Made by a program: the position numbers and the translations under genes. A DNA stretch of 64,000 bases from Paenibacillus farraposensis (GTDB taxonomy: Bacteria; Bacillota; Bacilli; Paenibacillales; Paenibacillaceae): positions 95,499 to 159,498 of the forward strand of contig NZ_JAFFQR010000019.1 of NCBI RefSeq assembly GCF_020736845.1, read 5' to 3'. Below, piece after piece: positions 19,875 to 29,073 of the stretch (positions are counted from its first letter, which is position 1; each line of letters starts with the position of its first letter). The notes under the pieces were generated by a model. That model worked only from the letters and a program-made list of their open reading frames with translations. It ran no database searches and had not been told where the DNA came from.

Positions 19875-21419
19875 CTATTCTTGGTTTGTTGGTGCTACCT
19901 CCACTGGGGCATGAATGTGCAGCATTTCCGCTTCTTCGGAGAAAGGTACAGCATCAAGGCCATTTTTCCCCGTGGTTAGTCCCTTAATTAACTGCTCCAC
20001 ATCGATACCGGATACGCTTTTAAGCATCTCGGGAGCTGTAGCCATCAACTCCGTGACATAATTGCTAACACGTGCTGCTCCTTCCCCTTTGCCTGTATCA
20101 ACCACCGTCAGTTTGTCGATGGACGCAATCGGCTCGGCTATGCGGCCAGCCAGATCAGGCAGCATTTTGACGATAATATCAAGCACGGCTGCCTCTCCAA
20201 ACTTCTGGAACGCCTCCGCCAGTTTTTCCTTGGCCTCGGCCTCGGCCAAACCACGCAATCGGATGACGTCCGCCTCCGCTGTACCTTTGGCACGCTCCGC
20301 ATCCGCTTCTGCTTGCCCGTTCAGGCGCTTTTGTTCAGCTGATGCTTTGGCCTGTGTCTCAATCGAGTATTGCAGCGATTCCGCCTCACGCATTTTACGC
20401 GATTTATCCGCTTCCGCTGCTTGTTCTACCGCATACCGATCTGCTTCCGCTTTCTTTTTCACTTCCGCATCATATTGCTTTTCACGAACCTGAATTTCCT
20501 TGGCTTGAAGATCAATTTCCCGCTCCTTGCGAACCAGTTCGACCTTCATCTGCTCTTCGACAGCTGTCTGCTTGGCACGAGCCTCCTGAATATGATAAGC
20601 CTGATCTGCATCGGCCTTGGCTGTATCCTGCTCTTTCTTGAACGCAGCCACTTTCAGTTCCTTCTCCTTGGCGGCCTCGGCAATATTGGTATCCCGCAGC
20701 AGCTCGGCCTTCTGGCCTTCCTGTTCGGCCAGCGCCTTCTGAATGCGGGCATCGCGCACAGCTTCCGCCTCGGCAATCTCTGCATCCCGTTTGACCGCCG
20801 CAATTCTCGGCTTGCCGAGCGCATCCAGATACCCATGTTTGTCACGCACATCTTTGATCGTGAATGATACAATCTGCAAGCCCATCTTTTTCAGATCGCG
20901 GGCAGCTACGCCCTGTACTTCCTGGGCAAACCGGTCCCGGTTGCGGTACACTTCCTCCACTGTCATCGAGCCGAGGATTGCACGCAAATGCCCCTCCAGC
21001 ACTTCCTGCGCCTCTCCCCTCAGAGCCTCCAGCGGCTTGCCGATAAATTGCTCCGCTGCTGTCGCCACATCCTCAATGGAACTGCCAACTTTAATAATCG
21101 CTACACCATCAGCAATTACCGGAACCCCTTGCTCTGTGTACACTTCCGGTGTAGTAACGTCAAGTTTGTGGGACAAAAGAGAAATAAATTCTGACTGCTG
21201 AAAAACAGGCCAAATGAACGCTCCGCCGCCGCGCACAATTTTGATTTTGCGGCCAGATTCATCTTCGGAAATATTTTTGTTTCCCAAAAAAGAACCCGTC
21301 ACGATCATTCCTTCATCCGGTCCAACCGTTTTGTAGCGGGCCCAGAAGGCGAGCCCCAATATGACAATAACGATGACAACAATCCCAGGGACCAGCACAA
21401 CATCCTGCAAATTCGGCAC
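19875..21419 (-). CDS. floT: Flotillin FloT (YuaG-like)
   Basis: A 514-residue membrane scaffold of functional membrane microdomains. An N-terminal membrane helix (about residues 8-28) is followed by the SPFH/PHB domain (about 45-215) and a long Ala/Glu/Lys-rich coiled coil (about 220-400) with many AEA and EKEL repeats. The C-terminal tail resembles B. subtilis FloT. The start is a GTG at 21419; GGGAG lies upstream. It is the second gene after yuaF, with a 39-bp gap. SigW control is indicated by the promoter upstream of yuaF. Confidence 0.95.
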   Translation of the reverse strand: MPNLQDVVLVPGIVVIVIVILGLAFWARYKTVGPDEGMIVTGSFLGNKNISEDESGRKIKIVRGGGAFIWPVFQQSEFISLLSHKLDVTTPEVYTEQGVPVIADGVAIIKVGSSIEDVATAAEQFIGKPLEALRGEAQEVLEGHLRAILGSMTVEEVYRNRDRFAQEVQGVAARDLKKMGLQIVSFTIKDVRDKHGYLDALGKPRIAAVKRDAEIAEAEAVRDARIQKALAEQEGQKAELLRDTNIAEAAKEKELKVAAFKKEQDTAKADADQAYHIQEARAKQTAVEEQMKVELVRKEREIDLQAKEIQVREKQYDAEVKKKAEADRYAVEQAAEADKSRKMREAESLQYSIETQAKASAEQKRLNGQAEADAERAKGTAEADVIRLRGLAEAEAKEKLAEAFQKFGEAAVLDIIVKMLPDLAGRIAEPIASIDKLTVVDTGKGEGAARVSNYVTELMATAPEMLKSVSGIDVEQLIKGLTTGKNGLDAVPFSEEAEMLHIHAPVEVAPTNQE

Positions 21420-21458
21420 TCCCGTTCACACTCCCTTCAAGTTAGCTGAATGCGCCGT

Positions 21459-21977
21459 CTATGTGTCCAGATACGCTACACGTACGACGCCCTCTGCGAC
21501 CTCCACCACGACGATACGGGTCCCCGCAGCCAGCGGATTGTGATCAAAGCTCGATGCTGTATGTATGGTGTTGCCTGCACCTAAGCGGATCATAACCTCC
21601 CCGTAACCAACCTCAGGTACCGGAATGGTGACCTCGCCGATCCTGCCAGTAAGCTCACTCATGGAGAAGCCGCTAGACACCTCCGAGTTCGACATTGGCT
21701 TGATAAACGCAAAAAATACAAGTATTCCAATGACCAGGGCAACACCAAGAGCAAACACAACGATCCACCCTGTGCTTAGCCCTGTATATTTTGTCAATAA
21801 TACCCCAGCCCCGCCAAAAGCAGTTATGGACCCAAGCAAAACGACTGGCCTGAACCAATCAAGGCCCGGCAGCTCCAATGCACCATCCAGCCAGCTGCCG
21901 AGTACATCCCCGATGAGTACACTGATCACTGTAAAGATAGCGCCTCCTGCCAATATCCACCAAAATATGGTTTCCAT
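21459..21977 (-). CDS. yuaF: NfeD-family membrane protein (YuaF-like)
   Basis: A 172-residue protein. An N-terminal membrane helix (residues 4-24) and two central helices (about 45-90) are followed by an OB-fold of the NfeD C-terminal type (about 105-170, with LTGRIGEVTIPVPEVGYGEVMI). NfeD proteins are regularly paired with flotillins and are thought to help organise membrane domains; the molecular job is not settled. A strong ribosome site, GGAAGGAGG, precedes the ATG. It is the first gene of the yuaF-floT operon. Confidence 0.92.
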   Translation of the reverse strand: METIFWWILAGGAIFTVISVLIGDVLGSWLDGALELPGLDWFRPVVLLGSITAFGGAGVLLTKYTGLSTGWIVVFALGVALVIGILVFFAFIKPMSNSEVSSGFSMSELTGRIGEVTIPVPEVGYGEVMIRLGAGNTIHTASSFDHNPLAAGTRIVVVEVAEGVVRVAYLDT

Positions 21978-22033
21978 GCGGCTCCTCCTTCCATGTACCT
22001 TTTCAGTCTTGGTTTCCAGCCTATAACTATGTT

Positions 22034-22059
22034 TACGTATTCAGCCTGAAAAAGTTTCA
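22034..22059 (-). promoter_or_regulatory. SigW-type ECF promoter of yuaF-floT
   Basis: On the minus strand TGAAAC (22059-22054) and CGTA (22037-22034) are separated by exactly 16 bp, the SigW consensus. B. subtilis yuaFGI is a known SigW operon. Confidence 0.85.
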
Positions 22060-22089
22060 AATTTTTCCTCTGCCCCCTGGAATAAAGCC

Positions 22090-22131
22090 AAAAAAGCACG
22101 TCTATACGTCAAATGACGTATAGACGTGCTT
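22090..22131 (-). terminator. Terminator after the iron alcohol dehydrogenase
   Basis: An 18-bp perfect stem (22094-22111 with 22114-22131) around a two-base AA spacer, so a few central pairs must open. On the minus strand it is followed by TTTTTT. Confidence 0.9.
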
Positions 22132-22150
22132 AAAGCGCTCCGAAGCCGAT

Positions 22151-23314
22151 TTACAGGGAAGCCTTGTAAATTTCTACGACATCTTCGCGGTTGAGCTTGT
22201 TAAAGCCACCGAAAGGACCGAATTTTACAGCTTTATCAGCCATAACATCGATTTTGGAAGCATCGATATCGTAATCTGCCAGGCGGCTAGGCGCACCTAT
22301 GGAGTTCCAGAAATCACGCAAGGCCTGAATGCCTTCCAGCCCTACTTCTTCATCACTCTTGCCTTTCGGATTCACATGGAATACATTTACAGCCAGTTGC
22401 TTGAAGCGTTCAGGTTTTACATGCAGATTGTGTTTCATCCAGTTCGGGAACAGAATAGCCAGGCCGCCGCCATGCGGAATGTCATAAACCGCAGACACAG
22501 CATGCTCAATATTATGAGTGGCCCAGTCACCTGTCAGCCCCATGTTCAGGAAACCATTCAGCGCCATTGTGCCACAATACATGATCGTTTCACGCAGCTC
22601 ATAGTTTTCCAGATCGTTAACCAGCCCTGGAGCTGTATCAATGACTGTACGCAAAATCGTTTCGCACCAGCCAAGTTGAACTGGCGTATTCGATTCCAAA
22701 TGGAAATAATGCTCCAGCGTATGTGACATCATATCCACAATTCCATAAACGGTTTGGTCTCGCGGCAGAGAAAAGGTGTTCACTGGATCGAGGATGGAAA
22801 ATGCAGGGAATGCATATACGCTGCCCCAGCCCAATTTTTCCTGTGTTTTTTCGTTCGTAATAACAGAACCTGCGTTCATTTCGGAACCTGTAGCCGCCAT
22901 CGTCAGAACGGTACCTAATGGCAGGGCCGCCTTTGCCGTCGCTTTGCGCTCCGCAAAATCCCACATGTCTCCATCGTATTTTGCACCGACAGCGATGGCT
23001 TTGGAGCAGTCCAGCACACTACCGCCACCCACAGCCAATACGAGGTCGATTTGATGTGTTCTGCACAATTCCACACCTTTATGTACGGTAGACAAGCGAG
23101 GATTGGGTTCCACACCAGCCAGTTCAGTTACCTCGGCACCGATTTCACCAAGCAAGCTCATTACATTATCGTACAAACCGCTGCGCTTAATGCTGCCGCC
23201 GCCATATACAAGCAATACACGTTTACCGTATTTAGGAACTTCACGCTTGAGAGCCTCCAATTGCCCTTTACCGAAGATCAATTGTGTTGGATTATAAAAT
23301 TCAAATGCTTTCAT
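22151..23314 (-). CDS. Iron-containing alcohol dehydrogenase (butanol dehydrogenase type)
   Basis: A 387-residue group III alcohol dehydrogenase, like B. subtilis YugJ/YugK and clostridial BdhA/BdhB. The N-terminal Rossmann-like half has [13 protein letters not shown] for NAD(P) binding. The C-terminal metal domain has metal ligands in MSHTLEHYF and [23 protein letters not shown]. It probably reduces aldehydes to alcohols at the end of fermentation; the substrate cannot be read from sequence. Ribosome site GGAGGCGAG precedes the ATG. Monocistronic, with its own promoter and terminator. Confidence 0.93.
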   Translation of the reverse strand: MKAFEFYNPTQLIFGKGQLEALKREVPKYGKRVLLVYGGGSIKRSGLYDNVMSLLGEIGAEVTELAGVEPNPRLSTVHKGVELCRTHQIDLVLAVGGGSVLDCSKAIAVGAKYDGDMWDFAERKATAKAALPLGTVLTMAATGSEMNAGSVITNEKTQEKLGWGSVYAFPAFSILDPVNTFSLPRDQTVYGIVDMMSHTLEHYFHLESNTPVQLGWCETILRTVIDTAPGLVNDLENYELRETIMYCGTMALNGFLNMGLTGDWATHNIEHAVSAVYDIPHGGGLAILFPNWMKHNLHVKPERFKQLAVNVFHVNPKGKSDEEVGLEGIQALRDFWNSIGAPSRLADYDIDASKIDVMADKAVKFGPFGGFNKLNREDVVEIYKASL

Positions 23315-23366
23315 CGCAAACGCTCGCCTCCAATATATTTAAAGTTTAATGTTAAGAAACTACTCT

Positions 23367-23395
23367 ATTATAACCTTTTCAGTCACAGTAAACAA
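23367..23395 (-). promoter_or_regulatory. Promoter of the alcohol dehydrogenase gene
   Basis: TTGTTT (23395-23390) and TATAAT (23372-23367) are separated by 17 bp on the minus strand, about 50 bp before the start codon. Confidence 0.65.
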
Positions 23396-23410
23396 ATTGG
23401 ATTGGTTGGC

Positions 23411-23443
23411 AGAAAAAAACCACACTCCTGAAGGAGTATGGTT
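23411..23443 (-). terminator. Terminator of the galKET operon
   Basis: AACCATACTCCT pairs with AGGAGTGTGGTT around a short loop, followed on the minus strand by TTTTTTTCTG. It lies 55 bp past the galT stop. Confidence 0.88.
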
Positions 23444-23498
23444 CCATGTCATATCTTGGGAGGGTTCTCGTACTATATTATGCATCACACAAGCTATT

Positions 23499-25142
23499 TT
23501 ATTCTCCCAAGGTAAATCCCAATTGTTTCATAAAACGGCCAAAGGCCTCGAGGCCGGACGGATTCCGTTTATATACACCCGCATGCTCGAGAATTTCGCT
23601 GAATTTCAGGCCAACTTCATTTTGTACGGTACGGACAGCCGTCTCCTTGTCAGACAAGTAGCCAAATCGTGCGTTTAACTGATAAATCCAGTCTGCATGC
23701 TTATACAGTGGATGTTCTTCCTCCTGCATGGCCGCAGCCAGTTCATCGTTCCCACACAATATATCTGCAATTCCATCCAGTTCATCTTTAAGCCGCCCCG
23801 GTAAAATGGCAAGTCCCATCACTTCGATCAGGCCGATATTTTCCTTCTTGATGTGGTGCATCTCACGATGAGGATGAAAAATACCTTCCGGATATTCATC
23901 ACTTGTGCGATTGTTGCGCAGCACTAGATCCATTTGATATCTTCCTTGGGCATCCCGGCGCACAATTGGCGTTACCGTGTTATGCGGAATCGTTTCCCCT
24001 TCCTGCTCTGTATGAGAGAGGACATCGGCCGCAGGATCGCTGTAAGCTTTCCAGGCTTCAAAAGCTGCATTTCCCACTTCCAGCAGCGCCTCGGCATCCG
24101 TTGACGCAAAACGGATCACCGACATCGGCCAGTTCACAATGCCAGCCGTAACTTGCGGGAACGCCTTATTATAATACACGCTGTCCACGCCTGCTTTTTC
24201 AATCGGGAATGTATGGCGTCCGCCTTGAAAGTGATCATGAGTCAGAATCGATCCGCCGACAATCGGCAGATCCGCATTGGAGCCGATAAAATAATGCGGA
24301 AACGCTTTCGTAAAGGCCAGCAACTGCCGCAGCGTATCTTTCGTCAGCTTCATCGGCACATGATCATGATGAAATACGATGCAATGCTCGTTGTAATATA
24401 CATAAGGCGAGTACTGAAAAAACCACGGCTCTCCGTTCAGCTCCACCGGAATGATGCGTAAATTTTGACGCGAAGGGTGGTTTACCCTTCCGGCATAGCC
24501 GACGTTCTCACGGCATAATTGACACTTGGGATAAACCGGCGGCGGAAGCAGCGTCGCCATCGCAATTTCCTTCGGACTTTTCTCCGGCTTGGACAAATTA
24601 ATGGTAATTTCCATATCCCCGTAAGGTGTCGGCTGATTCCAGTACACATTGCTGGCAACCCGGTCCATTCGAATATAGTTCGAGTCAATAGAGAGCCGGT
24701 AAAAAGCATTTGTCGCCGCCTCTATGCCACGTTCAGCCTTCGTTTGATGGAAGTCACGGATGACCTCAGAAGGTCTCGCCATCAGCAAGCCCATGATTTT
24801 GGAGTCCAGCAAATCACGGTACGTATCTGTGTTTTCAGGGATAAGCCCTATGGCAAAGCCATAATCAATCAATACATTAAGCACAGGCTGGAGAACTTCA
24901 GGGGCGGTCACGCCCCCTGCCTCCCCACCTGTGTAAGGCTCCGAGAAGCCGAACTGATCGAGCAGCAAATTACGGCTGTAATCCGTATCGTGTAAACTGA
25001 TCAGGCCCCGGTCCTGCGCGAATGCAACCAATTGCTCCACCGCATATAGAGCTGCTTGCTGCATCGTTTCATCCATGTTGCGGGCCAGATGTGGGCTATG
25101 CTCCCGGTCCTGGCTCTTGGCTGCAGATTGATTCTCGCTCAT
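23499..25142 (-). CDS. galT: UDP-glucose-hexose-1-phosphate uridylyltransferase (Firmicutes type)
   Basis: A 547-residue class II GalT. It exchanges UMP between UDP-glucose and galactose-1-phosphate in the Leloir pathway. Family features include the pre-active segment PPPVYPKCQLCRENVGYAGR with a Cys-x2-Cys pair, NLRIIPVELNGEPWFFQYSPY, YNEHCIVFHHDHVPM, and GGSILTHDHFQGGRHTFP with the HxHxQ-like active-site region. The length is typical of Bacillus GalT rather than the 350-residue E. coli enzyme. AGGAG lies ten bases before the ATG. Last gene of galK-galE-galT, 17 bp after galE. Confidence 0.95.
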   Translation of the reverse strand: MSENQSAAKSQDREHSPHLARNMDETMQQAALYAVEQLVAFAQDRGLISLHDTDYSRNLLLDQFGFSEPYTGGEAGGVTAPEVLQPVLNVLIDYGFAIGLIPENTDTYRDLLDSKIMGLLMARPSEVIRDFHQTKAERGIEAATNAFYRLSIDSNYIRMDRVASNVYWNQPTPYGDMEITINLSKPEKSPKEIAMATLLPPPVYPKCQLCRENVGYAGRVNHPSRQNLRIIPVELNGEPWFFQYSPYVYYNEHCIVFHHDHVPMKLTKDTLRQLLAFTKAFPHYFIGSNADLPIVGGSILTHDHFQGGRHTFPIEKAGVDSVYYNKAFPQVTAGIVNWPMSVIRFASTDAEALLEVGNAAFEAWKAYSDPAADVLSHTEQEGETIPHNTVTPIVRRDAQGRYQMDLVLRNNRTSDEYPEGIFHPHREMHHIKKENIGLIEVMGLAILPGRLKDELDGIADILCGNDELAAAMQEEEHPLYKHADWIYQLNARFGYLSDKETAVRTVQNEVGLKFSEILEHAGVYKRNPSGLEAFGRFMKQLGFTLGE

Positions 25143-25159
25143 ATGTCATCGTCTCCTGT

Positions 25160-26149
25160 CTACTCGTCACCGTAACCTTGAGGATGAGACTGGTGCCAGC
25201 CCCATGCTCCGCGAATAATATCCTCCAGCCGGGTCCGTGTCGGGTTCCAGCCGAGTACGGAACGAGCCTTGTCAGAAGATGCAACCAATATCGCAGGATC
25301 ACCCGCGCGGCGTGGTTCAACCACAACCGGGATGTCAAGTCCAGTGACCTTGCGTGCCGTCTCAATAACTTCCCTCACGGAGAAGCCCTGTCCATTCCCC
25401 AGGTTGAATACATTGCTGTCATTGCCTTCGCGCAAGTAGTTGACTGCACGCACATGGGCATCTGCCAGATCGCTTACATGAATATAATCACGGACACATG
25501 TTCCGTCAGGTGTCGCATAATCCTCGCCAAACACTGCGATGTGCGGACGCTGTTTCAGTGCTGTTTGCAGCACCAGCGGGATCAGATGGCTCTCCGGACG
25601 GTGATCTTCACCGATTTTGCCGCTCTCGTGTGCGCCAGCCGCATTAAAATATCGCAAGGACACATATTTAATGCCCAATACTTTATCAAACCACGACATC
25701 ATGCGCTCCATCATCAGCTTTGTTTCACCATACACGTTGGTTGGCTCTGTACGGTCACCCTCTTCAATCGGCACCTTTTCCGGTTCGCCATAGGTTGCGG
25801 CGGTGGAGGAGAACACGATTCGGCGTACTCCCGCTTCCTTCATGGCCTCCAGCAGGCTCAGCGTGCCAAACACGTTGTTGTCATAATATTTCCCGGGATT
25901 TTGCATACTTTCCCCAACCAGCGAGTTAGCTGCAAAATGGATGACCGCGTCGATGCTATTTTCGGAAAACAGTTTGGACAGCAGTGCTCTGTCTCGCAAA
26001 TCCCCTTCATACAGCTTGCCTCCAAGCAGCGCTGCCTTGTGCCCAGTCTGCAAATTGTCCAGCACAACCACTTCTTCCCCTCGATCCAACAGTTCTGATA
26101 CGGTATGTGAACCGATATATCCTGCTCCGCCTGTGACTAGAATGGCCAT
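25160..26149 (-). CDS. galE: UDP-glucose 4-epimerase
   Basis: A 329-residue short-chain dehydrogenase-fold epimerase interconverting UDP-galactose and UDP-glucose. The NAD-binding TGGAGYIGSH is at the N-terminus. The catalytic pair is in STAATYGEP (Ser/Thr) and NVYGETK (Tyr/Lys). GGAGG lies near the end of galK, and the start follows the galK stop by one base, so the two are translationally coupled. Confidence 0.97.
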   Translation of the reverse strand: MAILVTGGAGYIGSHTVSELLDRGEEVVVLDNLQTGHKAALLGGKLYEGDLRDRALLSKLFSENSIDAVIHFAANSLVGESMQNPGKYYDNNVFGTLSLLEAMKEAGVRRIVFSSTAATYGEPEKVPIEEGDRTEPTNVYGETKLMMERMMSWFDKVLGIKYVSLRYFNAAGAHESGKIGEDHRPESHLIPLVLQTALKQRPHIAVFGEDYATPDGTCVRDYIHVSDLADAHVRAVNYLREGNDSNVFNLGNGQGFSVREVIETARKVTGLDIPVVVEPRRAGDPAILVASSDKARSVLGWNPTRTRLEDIIRGAWGWHQSHPQGYGDE

Positions 26150-26150
26150 G

Positions 26151-27329
26151 TTATTCGTCCTCCTTCAGTTCTTTAACTCCGTCTCCCGCCTTACATACAT
26201 AAAAGCTGGCTTCCAGCCCTGTACGGGTCTGATAAGCTTCGCCGACTTCCTTCACAAAACGTTCCACATCATCCTCATGAACCAGGGAAACCGTACAGCC
26301 ACCAAATCCGGCTCCCGTCATACGCGAACCCAACGTACCAGGTATGAGCCGTGCCTCCTCGACCATGACATCCAGCTCCGTGCAGCTAACCTCATACAAA
26401 TCGCGCAATGAATCATGCGAAGCATTCATCAACTGCCCAAAAGCGGCGAGGTCATTGGCCGCCAGAGCATCGACCGAGGCCAGCACACGAGCGTTTTCCT
26501 TGATTACATGCTGTGCCCGGCGGCGCACCGTTTCATCCGCGATGTGATACTGAAGCTCGCCAAAACGGGCCTCATCCAGGTGAGCGAGGTATTCCAACGC
26601 CGGCTCCTGCTGCTGCAAAATGGACAGCGCTTCGGTACACTGGCTGCGGCGCTCGTTATAAGCTGAATCCACCAACCCGCGGCGCTTATTCGTGTTGCCG
26701 ATCACCAGCTTATAGGCACCGGTGCGGAACGGTACTTTACGGTACTCCAGCGTATCGCACATCAGCAAAATGGCATGATCAGCCGCGCCGTTCGCCACCG
26801 CGAACTGGTCCATAATTCCGCAGTTAACGCCAACGAAATTGTTTTCGGCGCGCTGGGACAACAATGCAATCTCGACCGTGTCCGTTGTCTGTTTTTCGGT
26901 CGCGAGGAACGCGTATCCGGTCACCACCTCAATGGAGGCAGAGGAGGATAAGCCGGCACCGTTCGGTATTTCTCCGTGATAGAGCAGGTCGTATCCGCTG
27001 GACGGATAAACTCCCTTTTCAGCCAGCTCCACCAGCACGCCAACCGGATAGTCGACCCACTCACCAGTTTTATTTTGACCTATTTCTCCGCGTGGGATGG
27101 ATGCTTCATACGAAAGGTTTGTCGAAGCAAAATGAATTTCATCATCATTACGCGCACGAAGGATCAGCGTTGTACCGAATTCCAGTGCAGCCGGAAGTAC
27201 ATAGCCCCCGTTATAATCGATATGTTCTCCAATCAGATTGACACGCCCCGGTGCATGAAATATCCGCAGTTCATGACTGTTTTGACCATATTTCTCAATA
27301 AAATGTTTCTTTAACTCAGCAGAGTTCAT
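26151..27329 (-). CDS. galK: Galactokinase
   Basis: A 392-residue GHMP kinase that phosphorylates galactose at C1. It has the galactokinase signature GRVNLIGEHIDYNGG near residue 27, the ATP-binding PNGAGLSSSASIE, and MTGAGFGGCTVSLV near the C-terminus. I chose the ATG at 27329, which has GAGGTGG about eight bases upstream; the GTG at 27350 would add seven residues without a better ribosome site. First gene of galKET, divergent from the AraC regulator. Confidence 0.95.
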   Translation of the reverse strand: MNSAELKKHFIEKYGQNSHELRIFHAPGRVNLIGEHIDYNGGYVLPAALEFGTTLILRARNDDEIHFASTNLSYEASIPRGEIGQNKTGEWVDYPVGVLVELAEKGVYPSSGYDLLYHGEIPNGAGLSSSASIEVVTGYAFLATEKQTTDTVEIALLSQRAENNFVGVNCGIMDQFAVANGAADHAILLMCDTLEYRKVPFRTGAYKLVIGNTNKRRGLVDSAYNERRSQCTEALSILQQQEPALEYLAHLDEARFGELQYHIADETVRRRAQHVIKENARVLASVDALAANDLAAFGQLMNASHDSLRDLYEVSCTELDVMVEEARLIPGTLGSRMTGAGFGGCTVSLVHEDDVERFVKEVGEAYQTRTGLEASFYVCKAGDGVKELKEDE

Positions 27330-27549
27330 ATCCGCATCCACCTCATTCACGTTAGTAAAGGTCCCCCTGACTTCCCTGTGACAATCATAATCAGGTGTAC
27401 GCTTCTTATGAATTCAGTATAAATGAAAGCGTCACACAGTGTAATGCATCCATGTGTTGAAGGTATGGATAAATGTGACTTTGATATGTACAATATAAGT
27501 ATAACGCATTCGCTAAACTATTCACAAATGCAGGAAGGGTGACCCTATT
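27330..27549. promoter_or_regulatory. Divergent galK / araC-type regulator control region
   Basis: The 220-bp gap drives galKET leftward and the AraC-type gene rightward. A TATACT at 27421-27416 (minus strand) could be the galK -10; no -35 consensus lies 16-18 bp upstream, which fits activation by the neighbouring AraC protein. I do not see a clear repeated operator. Confidence 0.45.
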
Positions 27550-28416
27550 TTGCGAGCGCATTCATATAGTTATGCTGTCGCCTCCAATCCGGTACTGTAT
27601 GAAAATAGCCCGCTGCACGTGCTCTTTGCAGGGGAAAGCCAGACCAAATCAGGTCATGCCGTGGGACCGAAGCTCTATGATTACTATCTGCTTCATTTCG
27701 TGGAATCGGGGAAAGGTATTTTTCGAACGGAGCAGCATACGTACCAGCTTGAAAAAAACGATTTTTTTCTAATTCATCCCGGCCAGCTTGTGAGCTATAC
27801 CTCTGATGAAAAAGAACCGTGGCGCTATCGCTGGTCTGCTTTTACAGGATACCTGACCGAGCAGGTGGTGCAGGAAGCCGGACTGCGTGTTCATCAGCCG
27901 GTCTTTCATGCTTCCGATCATAATCCCATTCCTGGTTATCTGGAACAAATGCAGCTGGACTTCTACACCAGAAAATCCAGCTCCCATCTTTCAGCATTAG
28001 GCCATCTATATCTGATCATGGGTGAAGCAGGCAATCATCTAAGTGACTGGTCTGATCCGTCAGGGGCGGATTCGCAAATTCGGCGCACCGTTAAGCAGAT
28101 GGTTCAATACATGTCTACTCAGTACGCACACCCTGTTTCCATTGAACAAATGTCAGAAGGGCTTGGGTATAATCGTGCTTACTTGTCCCGGATTTTCAAA
28201 AAGGAGACGGGCGTCTCCCCTGTCACCTATCTGCTCAAGCTGCGGATCGACAAATCTCGTCAGCTGTTGCGCGAGCGTCCCGATCTGTCCGTAGAGCAGG
28301 TAGCCGCCTCGGTCGGATTAACCGACGCTTTATATTTTTCACGCCAATTCAAGCGCTTCTGTGGACAGTCACCAACCGAGTACCGAAACAGGGTCAAGCA
28401 ATATCCACAGCCCTGA
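27550..28416 (+). CDS. AraC-family transcriptional regulator, probable galactose operon activator
   Basis: A 288-residue regulator. The N-terminal cupin-like sensor domain (about 20-130, with SGKGIFRTEQHTYQLEKNDFFLIHPG) is followed by two helix-turn-helix motifs (about 185-285, with SIEQMSEGLGYNRAYLSRIFKKETG and SVEQVAASVGLTDALYFSRQFKR). The start is a TTG at 27550, with GGAAGGGTGA seven bases upstream. Its divergent position to galKET suggests it controls that operon in response to galactose or a galactoside; this is inference from context. Confidence 0.9.
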   Translation: MRAHSYSYAVASNPVLYENSPLHVLFAGESQTKSGHAVGPKLYDYYLLHFVESGKGIFRTEQHTYQLEKNDFFLIHPGQLVSYTSDEKEPWRYRWSAFTGYLTEQVVQEAGLRVHQPVFHASDHNPIPGYLEQMQLDFYTRKSSSHLSALGHLYLIMGEAGNHLSDWSDPSGADSQIRRTVKQMVQYMSTQYAHPVSIEQMSEGLGYNRAYLSRIFKKETGVSPVTYLLKLRIDKSRQLLRERPDLSVEQVAASVGLTDALYFSRQFKRFCGQSPTEYRNRVKQYPQP

Positions 28417-28522
28417 GACAGGATGCAGCGATTTGCATAGGCCCCCTGCTTCTGACCGTTGATCGGACTTTTTGGGCAACGAAGGCTGCGACAGGTTCAT
28501 TAGTATCGTTCACAGTTACGAC

Positions 28523-28974
28523 TTAGGTTGGCTGGCAAACGTAACAGAAACGGAGGGGAGAGGAAGGCTGAAGAAATGGTAGCTGGTCACTTAAATTCAC
28601 TCTATACAGCAGCCTTGAAATTCTTCCAAAACCTTGGATTTGTCTATCATGAATCTTTTCCAGGTGATCCTCTCCCCAATAGCATAACTGGTCTAGCGCG
28701 GGTTTTAATCCCCAGCCGTAGCGCGTTAACTCATACTCCACTTTAGGAGGAATCTCATTATAAACCTTGCGTGTAACGATCTCATCCTTTTCCAGGCCTC
28801 TGAGCTGAGTGGTCAGTATTTTTTGAGTAATGCCAGGCGTTAACCGACAAGCTCAGACGTTCGTTTCCGTCCTGTCATCAAATGGTAAATAATCAAAGGC
28901 TTCCATTTTCCTCCCATTACTTCTACAAGCCGCTTCCACTCCAACTTGATACTTCTTTTGATGCCAAGGATCAT
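28523..28974 (-). pseudogene. HxlR-family regulator with a frameshift
   Basis: Read on the minus strand from the ATG at 28974, the frame gives an HxlR-type winged helix start (LVEVMGGKWKPLIIYHLM then TGRKRTSELVG) and hits a TAA near 28842. One base is missing there. In the next frame the family pattern resumes as LTPGITQKILTTQLRGLEKD, IPPKVEYELTRYGWGLKP and LDQLCYWGEDHLEKI. HxlR repressors usually sense reactive aldehydes, thiols or oxidants and sit next to the reductase they control; the aldo/keto reductase immediately upstream on this strand could be the former target. The single-base change could also be a sequencing error. Confidence 0.8.
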
Positions 28975-28979
28975 TAACA

Positions 28980-29010
28980 AACAGCCCGCATCCTTTAACG
29001 CTGCGGGCTG
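28980..29010 (-). terminator. Terminator after the aldo/keto reductase
   Basis: ACAGCCCGCA pairs with TGCGGGCTGT (28980-28989 with 29001-29010), followed on the minus strand by TTGTT. Confidence 0.75.
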
Positions 29011-29073
29011 TCTCATCCTATTTGAATAAAAAAATACAACTGGTGCCGATGATTGAGGTAGATCTATATGTCT

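Noticed and set aside
25022..26098. 358-residue plus-strand frame over galT/galE
   Set aside because: Spans two real genes in antisense and has no recognisable domain.
27420..27436. cre-like ATGAAAGCGTCACA before galK
   Set aside because: It matches only the left half of the CcpA consensus; the right half lacks the conserved T and CA at the proper places.
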